This document shows, in pieces, positions 17,052 through 29,478 of a stretch of 64,000 nucleotides of DNA. The position numbers and the translations under genes were made by a program. Under the pieces are notes generated by a model, which was not told the origin of the DNA, did not search any database, and saw only the letters and a list, made by a program, of their open reading frames with translations. Within the stretch, counting starts at the first letter, position 1. The number at the start of each line of letters is the position of its first letter. This DNA comes from Hyalangium ruber (lineage in GTDB: Bacteria > Myxococcota > Myxococcia > Myxococcales > Myxococcaceae): positions 248,001 to 312,000 of the forward strand of contig NZ_JAXIVS010000011.1 in assembly GCF_034259325.1 (NCBI RefSeq). The letters are read 5' to 3'.

Positions 17052-17693
17052 TCAGCGCAGCCTGGCGGCGCGAGGACGCGTCGCGGGGGAGATCAGGCCG
17101 TCGAGCAGCGCGCGGGTCAGGGTGGTGGTCATCTCCTCGGCCGGCGTTTGCAGGAAGTCGGAGCAGGTGATCTTCAGGCTCACCACGCCGTGCATTCCCG
17201 CCCAGAACACCTCCGAGAGTCGTCGAGGGACCGCGTCCTTGGCGAGCCGCCCCTGCTCCTGGAGCTCTTCGAAGGCCCGGACCATCAGGAGCAAGGACTG
17301 CTCCCCGGGGTCATCCGGGCCGCCTCGAAGCACCGTGCCGGTGTACTTCGGATCCTCCATGAAGATGAGCCGGTAGGTCTCCGGATGGCTCATCGCGAAG
17401 CGCACGTAGCCCTCGGCCACCACGCGTAGCCGCTCCAGCGGGTCGGCGAGAGGGGCTGCTGGCGCCAGGAAGTTCCACAGCTCCCGGAACCCGCGCACGC
17501 ACAGCTCCCGAGCGATCTCGTCCCGGCTCTGGAAGTGCAGGTACAGCGTCGCCGGCGCGTACTCCACCGCGTCCGCGATCTTCCGCATCGACAGCGCGTC
17601 AAATCCCTCCTGGACCACGATGGTCCGGGCGGCCTCCAGGATCTGCTCCCGAAGCTGCTCCTTCTGGCGCTGCCTGCGCTCGGTGCTCCCCAT
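17052..17693 (-). CDS. TetR/AcrR family transcriptional regulator
   Basis: A 213-residue repressor-type regulator. Its N-terminal helix-turn-helix reads QILEAARTIVVQEGFDALSM followed by RKIADAVEYAPATLYLHFQS, canonical for the family. The C-terminal ligand domain contains FAMSHPETYRLIFMED and FWAGMHGVVSLKI, resembling the WHG (TetR_C_33) type. It is divergent from the epimerase gene at 17799. The 105-base gap holds two TGAAC-N3-GTTCA palindromes, so the likely job is repression of itself and the epimerase, relieved by an unknown small ligand. The GMC oxidoreductase lies immediately downstream in convergent orientation. Confidence 0.9.
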   Translation of the reverse strand: MGSTERRQRQKEQLREQILEAARTIVVQEGFDALSMRKIADAVEYAPATLYLHFQSRDEIARELCVRGFRELWNFLAPAAPLADPLERLRVVAEGYVRFAMSHPETYRLIFMEDPKYTGTVLRGGPDDPGEQSLLLMVRAFEELQEQGRLAKDAVPRRLSEVFWAGMHGVVSLKITCSDFLQTPAEEMTTTLTRALLDGLISPATRPRAARLR

Positions 17694-17737
17694 GAAATGA
17701 AAGCTACGACTTGACGGACCGAACGGCCACCATTAAA

Positions 17738-17765
17738 TGAACAGCGTTCAGTGAACAGTGTTCAC
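17738..17765 (+). promoter_or_regulatory. Tandem TetR operator candidates between regulator and epimerase
   Basis: TGAAC-AGC-GTTCA (17738-17750) and GTGAAC-AGT-GTTCAC (17751-17765) lie directly adjacent, with centres 14 bases apart. Both sit in the divergent intergenic region, 34-61 bases before the epimerase ATG, as expected for autoregulated TetR-type control. Confidence 0.65.
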
Positions 17766-17798
17766 TTTCAATTCGGTTGTTCAGAGAAGGGTGCTTCC

Positions 17799-18761
17799 AT
17801 GGGCAAGATCGCGCTGTTCGGAGCGGCGGGGGCCATTGGCTCCAGTGTGGCGGATGCGCTGCGGTCGCAGGGCCGTCCCTACCGGGTCGTCGGGCGCTCC
17901 CAGGCGTCGCTTGAGGCGAGCTTTGGCAGCGATCCCCTGGCGGAGATCGTCACCTGGAACCCGGAGGAGCCCGCCTCGGTGCAGGCCGCGGCGCAGGGGG
18001 TGGAGACACTCGTCTACCTGGTCGGCGTACCGTATTGGGACTTCCGCCTCCACCCGGTGCTGATGCGCCAGACGATCGAGGGGGCGGTCGCGGCGGGGGT
18101 CTCCAAGCTGGTGCTCATCGGGACGGTGTACCCCTTCGGGCGGCCGCGCACGGAGCGGGTGGCCGAGGACCACCCCAGAGAGCCCCACACGTTCAAGGGC
18201 AAGATGCGCAAGGAGCAGGAGGACCTCGTCCTCGCGGCCCACCAGCAGGGGCGCCTCCAGACCACCATCCTGCGGCTGCCGGACTTCTACGGGCCGAACG
18301 TCGAGCGCAGCTTCCTGCACCTCGCCTTCCGCGCCGCGCATGAAGGGGGCCGTGCCGATCTCATCGGGCCCATCGACACCCCGCACGAGTACGTCTTCGT
18401 GCCGGACGTGGGGCCAGTGGTCACCGCGCTCGCGGACGAGCCGCGCGCCTACGGGCGCACCTGGAACCTCGCGGGCGCCGGTGTCACCACGCAGCGCACG
18501 CTCGTCGTGCGCATCTTCGCCGAGGCGGGCCGGCCGCCGAAGCTCCGCGTCGCGGGCCCCTGGATGGTGCGCGCCCTGGGCTTGTTCCAGCCCTTCATGC
18601 GGGAGCTCGCGGAGATGCACTACCTGCAGACCACGCCGGTCTTGATGGACGACTCGGCGCTGCGCGGGTTGCTGGGCGAGGTGCGCAAGACGCCTTACGA
18701 GGAGGGGATCCGCCGGACGATCGAGGCGCTGCGTACACCCGCCGCCGCTGGAACTCGATGA
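17799..18761 (+). CDS. NAD(P)-dependent epimerase/dehydratase-like (atypical SDR)
   Basis: A 320-residue Rossmann protein. The nucleotide-binding motif GAAGAIGSSVADAL (about 7-20) follows MGKIALF. Further SDR-like blocks are VETLVYLVGVPYWDFRL, GVSKLVLIGTVYPFG and ILRLPDFYGPNVE, with a possible catalytic Tyr in the VYPFG segment. The classical YxxxK is not clear, so it belongs with atypical or extended SDRs (NmrA- or epimerase-like) and may bind rather than turn over a sugar nucleotide. The ATG at 17799 has AGAAGG ahead. An upstream in-frame ATG at 17751 lies inside the operator and is unlikely. Regulation by the divergent TetR protein is inferred from the palindromes. Confidence 0.8.
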   Translation: MGKIALFGAAGAIGSSVADALRSQGRPYRVVGRSQASLEASFGSDPLAEIVTWNPEEPASVQAAAQGVETLVYLVGVPYWDFRLHPVLMRQTIEGAVAAGVSKLVLIGTVYPFGRPRTERVAEDHPREPHTFKGKMRKEQEDLVLAAHQQGRLQTTILRLPDFYGPNVERSFLHLAFRAAHEGGRADLIGPIDTPHEYVFVPDVGPVVTALADEPRAYGRTWNLAGAGVTTQRTLVVRIFAEAGRPPKLRVAGPWMVRALGLFQPFMRELAEMHYLQTTPVLMDDSALRGLLGEVRKTPYEEGIRRTIEALRTPAAAGTR

Positions 18762-18768
18762 GCTTCCA

Positions 18769-20832
<2,064 letters not shown>

Positions 20833-20964
20833 GGCGGCAGTGTGCCCTCAAACATCCGGTGTTGCACAAGGCCCGACCGCCAGGGACGACGGGTGGCCGC
20901 CTGGCAGGCCAGCGGCGTCGCGGGACATGCGGCGCAGTCGACCAAGGCGGTGCTCGTGGCCTCG

Positions 20965-21993
20965 CTACACCGCACCCAGGGTGACGAGGTCCGAGGTGAC
21001 CTCGTCGACAGAGGAGGCTCCCGCGAGCGCCATCACATGCGCGGTGTCCTCCTGGACCTCCGTGAGGACGCGCTGGACGCCCGCGGCGCCCTCCGTGGCC
21101 AGCCCCCAGAGCACGGACCTTCCGAGTAGGACGGCGCGCGCTCCCAGTGCGAGCGCGCGCACCACGTCCCGGCCGCTGCGCACGCCTCCGTCCACCAGCA
21201 CCTCGCCTCGGCCCGCGATGGCCTCGACCACCTCGGGGAGCGCCTCCGCCGTGGCGACCGCCCCGTCGAGCTGCCGGCCTCCATGGTTGGAGACGACCAC
21301 TCCCGCCGCGCCCGCCTCCAGGCAGCGCGCCGCGTCGTCTCCGCGCAGTACGCCCTTCACCAGCACTGGCAGTCGCGAGAGCTCGTGCAGCCAGCCGATG
21401 TCATCGAACGTCACGTTCGCGGCCTGCTCGGCCAGCGCCACGTCCGTGAGCCGCTCCAGATTGGCGCGGAAGTCCTCGTCCGGGATGGCCAGGCTGCCTC
21501 GGTCTCGGCGCTTGCGGCCGACATAGGGCGTGTCTCCCGTGAGGACGAGCGCTCGGGCTCCCGCGGCCGTGGCGCGCTGCACGAACTCTTTCGTGAGACC
21601 GCGGTCGCGAAGCAGGTAGACCTGGAACCACCACGGACCTGCCGCCGCCGCCACGGACTCGATTCGCGTGGAGGAGCGCGTGGAGAGCACCAGCAGGCTC
21701 CCAGCGGCGGCGGTGCCTTCCGCCGTGGCGAGCTCTCCGGACGGGTGGGCCAGCCGGTGGAAGGCGGTGGGCGCCACGAGCACGGGCGCCGCGATGCGCG
21801 CGCCGAGCACCGTGGTGGAGGTGTCCACCCGGCTCACATCTCTCAGGACGCGGGGGCGAAGCCGCACCGCGCTCCAGGCGCGGGCGTTGGCCGCGAGCGT
21901 GTCCTCGTCGCCGGCTCCCCCGGCGTAGTAGTCGAAGACAGGCCGCGGGAGGACGGCGCGAGCACGCTCCTCGAGGATGGCGTAGGGCGTCAT
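20965..21993 (-). CDS. FMN-dependent alpha-hydroxy-acid oxidase/dehydrogenase (LldD/glycolate oxidase family)
   Basis: A 342-residue TIM-barrel flavoenzyme. Family signatures in order are FDYYAGGAGDEDT near the start, LRPRVLRDVSRVDTSTTVLG, PVLVAPTAFHRLAHPSGELA, WFQVYLLRDRG, ALVLTGDTPYVGRKRRD, PVLVKGVLRGDDA, and the active-site VVVSNHGGRQLDG with the catalytic His. EVLVDGGVRSGRDVVRALALGA (split here: EVLVDGGVRSGRD, VVRALALGARAVLLGR) gives the phosphate-binding loop. The enzyme oxidises an L-2-hydroxy acid such as lactate or glycolate to the keto acid with FMN. It is slightly shorter than most homologues (about 350-390). It precedes the hybrid kinase gene on the same strand. The exact substrate cannot be told from sequence. 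Confidence 0.9.
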   Translation of the reverse strand: MTPYAILEERARAVLPRPVFDYYAGGAGDEDTLAANARAWSAVRLRPRVLRDVSRVDTSTTVLGARIAAPVLVAPTAFHRLAHPSGELATAEGTAAAGSLLVLSTRSSTRIESVAAAAGPWWFQVYLLRDRGLTKEFVQRATAAGARALVLTGDTPYVGRKRRDRGSLAIPDEDFRANLERLTDVALAEQAANVTFDDIGWLHELSRLPVLVKGVLRGDDAARCLEAGAAGVVVSNHGGRQLDGAVATAEALPEVVEAIAGRGEVLVDGGVRSGRDVVRALALGARAVLLGRSVLWGLATEGAAGVQRVLTEVQEDTAHVMALAGASSVDEVTSDLVTLGAV

Positions 21994-22139
21994 GGCCCTA
22001 GCTTGGCACCATCACCCGGGCGGTGCGCCAACCCCCTGCTCGCCGGCCTGCCGTGCGCCCGGCGGGCCAGAGCCTTTCCCTCCTCGCGTCCCATCTTCCA
22101 CGGGGAGTGCTCACCGTTGAACGCATAGGAGGGAATCCC

Positions 22140-22448
22140 ATGCATCGAACGGAGTCACTCAAGGAAATGCTTCAGAGAGGTCAGGAGCTGTCGAGCCGCG
22201 ATGAGCCGCTTGCCGCCTGGAATGGGCAACAGAGCACTCGGGCGGAGCGGTTCCACGTCATCTTCAACGGGAAGGTCTACTTCAACACCGAGTGGGTGGA
22301 TGCGGGGCAACGTCCCGGGGACATCAACGACATCGAGAGCAACCCCTGGCAGTACGAGCGCGATGCCACCAAGGCGGAGATGGCCAGGTTGGGCAACCCA
22401 ACGGGCGACGCCCTCCTCGAGGACCATCACCATCCCCTGAAGACCTGA
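22140..22448 (+). CDS. Small hydrophilic protein, function unknown
   Basis: A 102-residue soluble protein, MHRTESLKEMLQRGQELSSR at the start and LEDHHHPLKT at the end. The middle has an aromatic-rich stretch, FHVIFNGKVYFNTEWVDAG and SNPWQYERDATKAEM, suggesting a small beta-containing fold. No family is recognised and no TM or signal is present. The ATG at 22140 has an excellent ribosome binding site (AGGAGGG), and codon use is like that of its neighbours, so it is very probably a real gene. It is divergent from the hydroxy-acid oxidase gene (146-base gap, possible shared promoter region) and converges with the glycosidase gene across a hairpin. Confidence 0.75.
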   Translation: MHRTESLKEMLQRGQELSSRDEPLAAWNGQQSTRAERFHVIFNGKVYFNTEWVDAGQRPGDINDIESNPWQYERDATKAEMARLGNPTGDALLEDHHHPLKT

Positions 22449-22469
22449 TGAGCGACCCTCCCTGGAGCA

Positions 22470-22490
22470 CGGCGGGATTTGCTCCCGCCG
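22470..22490. terminator. Hairpin between convergent genes
   Basis: CGGCGGGA (22470-22477) and TCCCGCCG (22483-22490) form a perfect 8-base stem with a 5-base loop in the 55-base gap between two convergent stop codons. A T-run is lacking on both strands, so it may serve both directions inefficiently or need Rho. Confidence 0.5.
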
Positions 22491-22503
22491 CCTCCCTTGA
22501 GGG

Positions 22504-24897
22504 CTAGAAGCTCACCACGAGCCGGTCCCACTTCACGCTCATGGGCACCTCGAGCACTCCATCGACCAGGGAGCCCAGCTCCAGGGCTCCGGTGATGGCG
22601 CGTACGCCCTTGAGGCCGTAGATGCGCAGCGTCTCCTTCTCACGCGGAGTGGCCAGGTTGCCCTGAACGCGGCGCTCCAGCCAGAAGCGCCCCCGGTCCA
22701 TGCCTCCGGTGATGGTGGTGAGGCGTGACTCCCCGTACCCGTCACCCGCATCCTCATAGAGGCTCAGGCGCACGTCGGGCCCGGCGTGGATGTGCCACTC
22801 GAGGTAGTCCCAGTTCGCCGTCGTCGTGTGCGCCGCGGGCCGGGTGAGCGCCACGCCTCCTCCCGCGCGCAGCCACAGGGGCACCGTGTCCAGCGGGCCG
22901 TCGACGATGACGTGCTGGCCTCCCTCTCGCACCGCACGGGGCTTGTCGAGGTTGGGCCACTCCAGCCACTGGCCTCGGGGCAGGTACACCATCCGCTTCG
23001 TGTGGCCCGGCTTCGTGATGGGCGACACCAGCAGATCCCTTCCGAAGAGGAAGGCATCGAAGGCGTGAATCGCTTCCGGATCCGTCGGATCCACCATCAG
23101 CAGGGGACGCAGCACCGGCAGGCCGCTCTCGGACGCCTCGTGCATCAGGGAGTACAGCGTGGGCAGCAGCCGGTAGCGCCGCTCCAGCGCCGCCTTCGCC
23201 AGCTGCAGATACCGATCGCCGAAGCGCCATGGCTCCTGCATCGGCATGGGCTTGGCCGCGTGGTTGCGCATCAGCGGGTAGAAGGTGCCCAGCTGCGTCC
23301 AGCGGGTGAAGAGCTCGGCGCTCGGCTGGCCAATGAAGCCAGGGATGTCCGCGCCCGTGAAGGCCACCCCCGACAGCCCCAGCCCCACCAGCATGGGCAT
23401 GGACAGCTCCAGGTGCTCCCAGTGGCTCGAGTTGTCCCCCGTCCATGCCGCCGCGTAGCGCTGCATGCCCGCGTAGCCCGCGCGCGTCAGCAGGAATGGC
23501 CGGCGCTGCGGGGCGTGCTTGCGGAAGCCCTCGTAGCCCGCCTTCGTCATCGCCATGCCGTAGACGTTGTGTACCTCCACGTGGCGCTGCCTGCCGTGGC
23601 GTGCTGCGAACGGCAGCGTCTTGCCCTCCGTCCGCTTGGCCTCCTCGCTCCGCCCGCCCGTCGCCATCACGCTGCCGGTGGCCTCGATCAGCGAGAAGCA
23701 CGCCGGCTCGTTCATGTCATTCCAGATGCCGGCGATGCCCTGCTCGAGGAACTCCTTGTGCCAGTCGCCCCACCAGCGCTGCACCTCCTCGCGCGTGAAG
23801 TCCGGGAAGACCGCCGGTCGGGCCCACACCTCGCCCACCAGCACATCGCCGCTGTCGGCGCGCACCAGGAAGTCCTGCTCCTTGGCCTCCTCATAAGGAG
23901 CGTAGCCGGGCTCGGCCTTCACGTTGGGGTTGATGATGGGCACCAGCCGCACGCCCGCGCTGGCCGCCTCGCGCGTCAGCCCCTGCGGATCCGGGAAGCG
24001 CGAGCGGTCCCACGTCCACACCTTGTAGCCCTCGAGGTAGTCGATATCGAGGTACACGACATCCAGCGGCAGCCCGCGCGAGCGGTACGCCTGGATGACG
24101 CCGCGGATGTCATCCGCGTGCTCGTAGCCCCAGCGGGACTGCTGCGCGCCCAGGCTCCACAGGGGCGGCAGCGGCGGGCGTCCCGTGAGCGCCACGTAGC
24201 GGCGCACCACGTCGGCCAGGTGCGGGCCGGTGATGAGGTACACGTCCAGCTCCGGGCCCCAGGACTCCCACTGCACCCGCTCCGCGTCCGTGTACGCCAC
24301 GTCCACCTCGGAGCGCCACGTCTCGTCCATGAAGAAGCCCCACGCGATGCCCTCGCGCAGGCCGATGGAGAAGGGGATGGAGATGTAGAGCGGATCGGTG
24401 TCCGGGTGGTGCGGCATCACGTCCGTGTTCCAGAACTTGAAGCGCTGCCCCCGCTTGTTGAGCGGCCCCACCTTCTCGCCGAAGCCGAGGTACGCCTCGT
24501 CCTCGGGCGCATGCAGCGCCAGCCGCGCGCGCGAGTGGTTCAGCGGCATGTTGGGGGCGTACTCCCCGGACACCGCCTCACAGCGCGCGAGCACCCGGCC
24601 CGTGGCGTCCCGGAAGCTCCACGTCCCGCTCGTCCGCGCCACCTCCAGCGCCACGCCCTCCGCCGTCACATGGAAGGTGTCTCCCTCGCGGCGGACCTGG
24701 ATGGGCTGCTCCTCATCGGTGACGACCGCCCAGGACTGCTTGGGCGTCAGCTGGGGGTGTAGGAACCCGACGCCGGCCGAGGAGGGAGCGTGGCGGAGGC
24801 GCAGCACCCCCGGCATGGGACACCGGACTTCCAGCGCGGCGCGCGTTCCCCAGAGGTGCAGGCGGGTGGGCTCGATGGCGGACTCGTGGAGGCGCAT
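22504..24897 (-). CDS. Glycoside hydrolase family 31 (alpha-glucosidase type)
   Basis: A 797-residue GH31 enzyme. The N-terminal beta-sandwich contains NHSRARLALHAPEDEAYLGF. The catalytic barrel shows LPPLWSLGAQQSRWGY, PLDVVYLDIDYLEGYKVWTWD and the nucleophile motif GIWNDMNEP (Asp near 392). The acid/base region is AAWTGDNSSHWEHL (Asp near 487), followed by GADIPGFIGQPSAELFTRW. GH31 enzymes release terminal alpha-glucosyl residues from starch fragments or glycogen-like substrates. The ATG at 24897 is used rather than a longer frame because homologues begin near MRLHESAIEPTRLHLW. No signal peptide is visible, so it is probably cytoplasmic. It is transcribed alone; the 128-base gap upstream holds nothing clear. 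Confidence 0.93.
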   Translation of the reverse strand: MRLHESAIEPTRLHLWGTRAALEVRCPMPGVLRLRHAPSSAGVGFLHPQLTPKQSWAVVTDEEQPIQVRREGDTFHVTAEGVALEVARTSGTWSFRDATGRVLARCEAVSGEYAPNMPLNHSRARLALHAPEDEAYLGFGEKVGPLNKRGQRFKFWNTDVMPHHPDTDPLYISIPFSIGLREGIAWGFFMDETWRSEVDVAYTDAERVQWESWGPELDVYLITGPHLADVVRRYVALTGRPPLPPLWSLGAQQSRWGYEHADDIRGVIQAYRSRGLPLDVVYLDIDYLEGYKVWTWDRSRFPDPQGLTREAASAGVRLVPIINPNVKAEPGYAPYEEAKEQDFLVRADSGDVLVGEVWARPAVFPDFTREEVQRWWGDWHKEFLEQGIAGIWNDMNEPACFSLIEATGSVMATGGRSEEAKRTEGKTLPFAARHGRQRHVEVHNVYGMAMTKAGYEGFRKHAPQRRPFLLTRAGYAGMQRYAAAWTGDNSSHWEHLELSMPMLVGLGLSGVAFTGADIPGFIGQPSAELFTRWTQLGTFYPLMRNHAAKPMPMQEPWRFGDRYLQLAKAALERRYRLLPTLYSLMHEASESGLPVLRPLLMVDPTDPEAIHAFDAFLFGRDLLVSPITKPGHTKRMVYLPRGQWLEWPNLDKPRAVREGGQHVIVDGPLDTVPLWLRAGGGVALTRPAAHTTTANWDYLEWHIHAGPDVRLSLYEDAGDGYGESRLTTITGGMDRGRFWLERRVQGNLATPREKETLRIYGLKGVRAITGALELGSLVDGVLEVPMSVKWDRLVVSF

Positions 24898-25025
24898 GAC
24901 CCTGATTGTACGGAGGCCAGCCGAGCAGGCGACTGCAATCGGAGGGCAGGGGAGACAAACGTCCTGGCCGGGCGCGGATCCGTGACGCGGCGCCCCGCGC
25001 ACATCCGCGCCCTGGAGTCGCGAGG

Positions 25026-25541
25026 TTAGAACCGGACCTGGATCTCGTAGCGCCGGTTCTTGGCCTTCTTCGCCGGGGTGTCATCCGGCTTGACCAGCAT
25101 CTGCTCCGAGCCGCGCCCCACGGCGAGGATCTCCCCGGAGGAGATGCCGCGCGCCACCAGCTCCTTGACGATGACGGCGGCGCGCTTCTGGCTCAGCTCC
25201 TTGTTCTTCGCCGCGTCGCCGACGGAGTCCGTGTGGCCGGAGACCTCGAACTTGTAGTTCTTCACCCCGCCCGCATCGAGCTGCTTCTTGGCGTCGACGA
25301 GCGCGGAGACGAGCTTCTTGAGCTTCTGATCGCAGCCGGGCTCCAGCGTGTCCGTGCCGGACTTGAAGCTGCACTGGTTCTTGCTCGCCTCCGTCTTGAG
25401 CTTCGCGTTGATCTTCTTCTCCAGCGTGGCCTTGCCCGCATCCCCCGCCGCCTTCTTGAACTGGTCGAGCGGGCTCTGCGCGAGCGCCACTCCGGGAGTG
25501 GCCAGCAGGGACACGGTGATGCACAGCGCCTTGAGCTTCAT
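25026..25541 (-). CDS. Exported OmpA/MotB C-terminal domain protein
   Basis: A 171-residue protein with a clean signal peptide (MKLKALCITVSLLATPGVALA). A short Lys-rich helical linker follows (DQFKKAAGDAGKATLEKKIN), then an OmpA-like peptidoglycan-binding domain. The domain core NYKFEVSGHTDSVGDAAKN and the end KKAKNRRYEIQVRF carry the conserved Asp and Arg that contact diaminopimelate. No lipobox and no beta-barrel are present, so it is probably a soluble periplasmic wall-binding protein. CCGGAGG precedes the ATG at 25541. It is divergent from dgt with a 152-base gap. Two Cys residues in the linker (CSFKSGTDTLEPGC) could form a disulfide. Confidence 0.88.
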   Translation of the reverse strand: MKLKALCITVSLLATPGVALAQSPLDQFKKAAGDAGKATLEKKINAKLKTEASKNQCSFKSGTDTLEPGCDQKLKKLVSALVDAKKQLDAGGVKNYKFEVSGHTDSVGDAAKNKELSQKRAAVIVKELVARGISSGEILAVGRGSEQMLVKPDDTPAKKAKNRRYEIQVRF

Positions 25542-25693
25542 GGAGTGCCTCCGGTGAATGGGTTCCAGCGCGCGTAGGCTGCCCAGGCGCGCTGCTCGCG
25601 TCCATGCCCTTGAGGCTCCACCGGGAAGGTTGGCGTCCCAAGAGCAGCCGAAGCAGGATGCGCCGCCCGCCACACCGGGAGGAGACAACGGCC

Positions 25694-27100
25694 ATGAGCA
25701 AGGAACGCAAAGCGCGCTGGCAGCAGCTGCTATCGGGGCATCGGTTGGGCTCCAGTCGCCCCCCGGGGGAACTCCAGGAAGAGCGCACCGAATTCGACCG
25801 CGACTATGACCGCATCGTCTTCTCCAGCGCCTTCCGGCGGCTGCACGACAAGACGCAGGTCTTCCCGCTGTCCACCAGCGACTACACCCCCCGGACGCGG
25901 CTGACCCACAGCATCGAGGCCTCGTGCGTGGGGCGCACCCTGGGCCAGCTCGCGGGCAGGGCCCTGCGCACCCAGGGGCTGGTAGAGGTAGAGCCCGCGC
26001 ACCTGGGCACCCTCGTCGCCGCCGGCTGTCTGGCGCACGATATTGGCAACCCGCCCTTCGGCCACTCGGGCGAGGCCGCCATCCAGCACTGGGCCGAGCA
26101 GCATCTCGTGCGCTGGTCGCCCACTCCTGGGGAGAAGCCGAGCCCCTTCGCCACCGAGGCCCAGTGGCAGGACCTGGTGCAGTTCGAGGGCAACGCCCAG
26201 GGCTTCCGCATCCTCAATCGGCTCCAGTCCCGCGAGCGCAACGGGGGTCTGCGCTACACCGTCGCCACCCTGGGGGCCATGAGCAAGTACCCGCGCCCCT
26301 CCGTCATCCCCGGCCGAAAGCCCGATGAGGGGCGCAGCTCGGAGAAGAAGTTCGGGTACTTCCAGGACGACCAGGAGCTGGCGCACGAGGCGTTCCGCAA
26401 GCTCGGCCTGCACGAGCGCGAGCCGGGCGTGTTCTCCCGCCACCCGCTGGCCTTCCTCGTCGAGGCCGCCGATGACATCTGCTACGCCGTCATCGACTTG
26501 GAGGACTCGGCCATGCAGGGCCTCATCCCCAAGGAAGAGGCCTGCGCCCTGCTGGAGGGCGTGGCGCGGCGGATGCGCGACTTCTACAGCCCCTCCCAGG
26601 AGATGCAGCTCGAGAGCCGCCTGGGCGTGCTGCGCTCGGGCGCGATTGGCGCTCTCATCCACGAGTGCGTGGCCGTCTTCTCCGAGGCCGTGGAGGAGAT
26701 GGAGCAGGGCCGCTGGGAGCAGTCTTTGGCCTCAGCTCGCCCGGAGGTGAAGGCCCAGCTCAAGGAGATCAAGCGCATCACCCGCCTGAAGGGCTACGAG
26801 AGCGAGCGCGTGCTCCAGATCGAGAGCGCCGGCTTCAAGACGCTGGGCGGGCTGCTGGACATGTTCGCCTCGGCCGTCATGGAGGATGCGCCCAACAAGG
26901 AGCAGAAGAAGCTGCGCCAGCTGCTGCCCATCGACTTCCTGCAGCGCCCCGGCGCCCACCAGCCGGACCGCGACAAGGCCATAGGTAGTCTCTCTCCCTA
27001 CCAGCGGCTCCTCTGCGTTACCGATTACATCTCGGGCATGACGGATGGTTTCGCGGTGGAGCTCTACCAGCGGCTCTCCGGCATCAAACTTCCCTCGTGA
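25694..27100 (+). CDS. dgt: Deoxyguanosinetriphosphate triphosphohydrolase (dGTPase, HD superfamily)
   Basis: A 468-residue protein with the HD phosphohydrolase arrangement: RRLHDKTQVFPL, RTRLTHSIEASCVGRTLG (first His), the HD pair in CLAHDIGNPPFGHSGEAAI, and the distal Asp in FLVEAADDICYAVIDLEDS. The enzyme hydrolyses dGTP (or dNTPs) to the nucleoside and triphosphate and helps control nucleotide pools. Length and order match the Dgt-like branch found in deltaproteobacteria. The ATG at 25694 follows GGGAGGAG. Downstream is the AT-richest short stretch of the area (27101-27298), which separates it from the subtilisin gene and probably carries that gene's promoter. Confidence 0.93.
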   Translation: MSKERKARWQQLLSGHRLGSSRPPGELQEERTEFDRDYDRIVFSSAFRRLHDKTQVFPLSTSDYTPRTRLTHSIEASCVGRTLGQLAGRALRTQGLVEVEPAHLGTLVAAGCLAHDIGNPPFGHSGEAAIQHWAEQHLVRWSPTPGEKPSPFATEAQWQDLVQFEGNAQGFRILNRLQSRERNGGLRYTVATLGAMSKYPRPSVIPGRKPDEGRSSEKKFGYFQDDQELAHEAFRKLGLHEREPGVFSRHPLAFLVEAADDICYAVIDLEDSAMQGLIPKEEACALLEGVARRMRDFYSPSQEMQLESRLGVLRSGAIGALIHECVAVFSEAVEEMEQGRWEQSLASARPEVKAQLKEIKRITRLKGYESERVLQIESAGFKTLGGLLDMFASAVMEDAPNKEQKKLRQLLPIDFLQRPGAHQPDRDKAIGSLSPYQRLLCVTDYISGMTDGFAVELYQRLSGIKLPS

Positions 27101-27209
27101 GTCGGGTCGGCTCTCGCCACCCGGTTGCAAATAGGGAACTTTGTAAATTTGCGACAAACCGAGAAAGAACGTGCTGAAAGGAAAAAAGAGGTTTTTACAT
27201 TAGTGGGGA

Positions 27210-27237
27210 TTGACCGTGTTTGAAGACAACGTGTAGT
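27210..27237 (+). promoter_or_regulatory. Candidate promoter of the subtilisin gene
   Basis: TTGACC (27210-27215), a 16-base spacer, then TGTAGT (27232-27237). It lies within a 198-base AT-rich gap, 61 bases before the ATG. The gap also holds poly-A/T runs (GGAAAAAAGAGG, TTTTTAC) unusual for this genome. The match to consensus is moderate. Confidence 0.35.
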
Positions 27238-27298
27238 TTCACGCGCGGTTTCACCGGCGGTTCAAGCCGCCATCGCACCCGCAATCCCCCGAGGTCGT

Positions 27299-29290
<1,992 letters not shown>

Positions 29291-29313
29291 TCACCGCCCT
29301 TCTGGGACATTCG

Positions 29314-29358
29314 CCGGCGTGGGTTCGGAGCTTCTCCGGCCCACGCCGGTTTTCTTTT
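29314..29358 (+). terminator. Rho-independent terminator of the subtilisin gene
   Basis: CCGGCGTGGG (29314-29323) pairs perfectly with CCCACGCCGG (29340-29349), directly followed by TTTTCTTTT. It is the clearest intrinsic terminator in the window and lies 24 bases after the stop codon. Confidence 0.9.
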
Positions 29359-29478
29359 GCGGGGTGCGACGGGGCGCTGGCTCGGCTGGCCGGTTTCCCG
29401 GGCAGCTTGTTCCAGTGGTGTACGGATCACCCCTCGTGAGGCTTGGTGGCGCCCGGAGTCGGGGCGATACTCCGGGCC

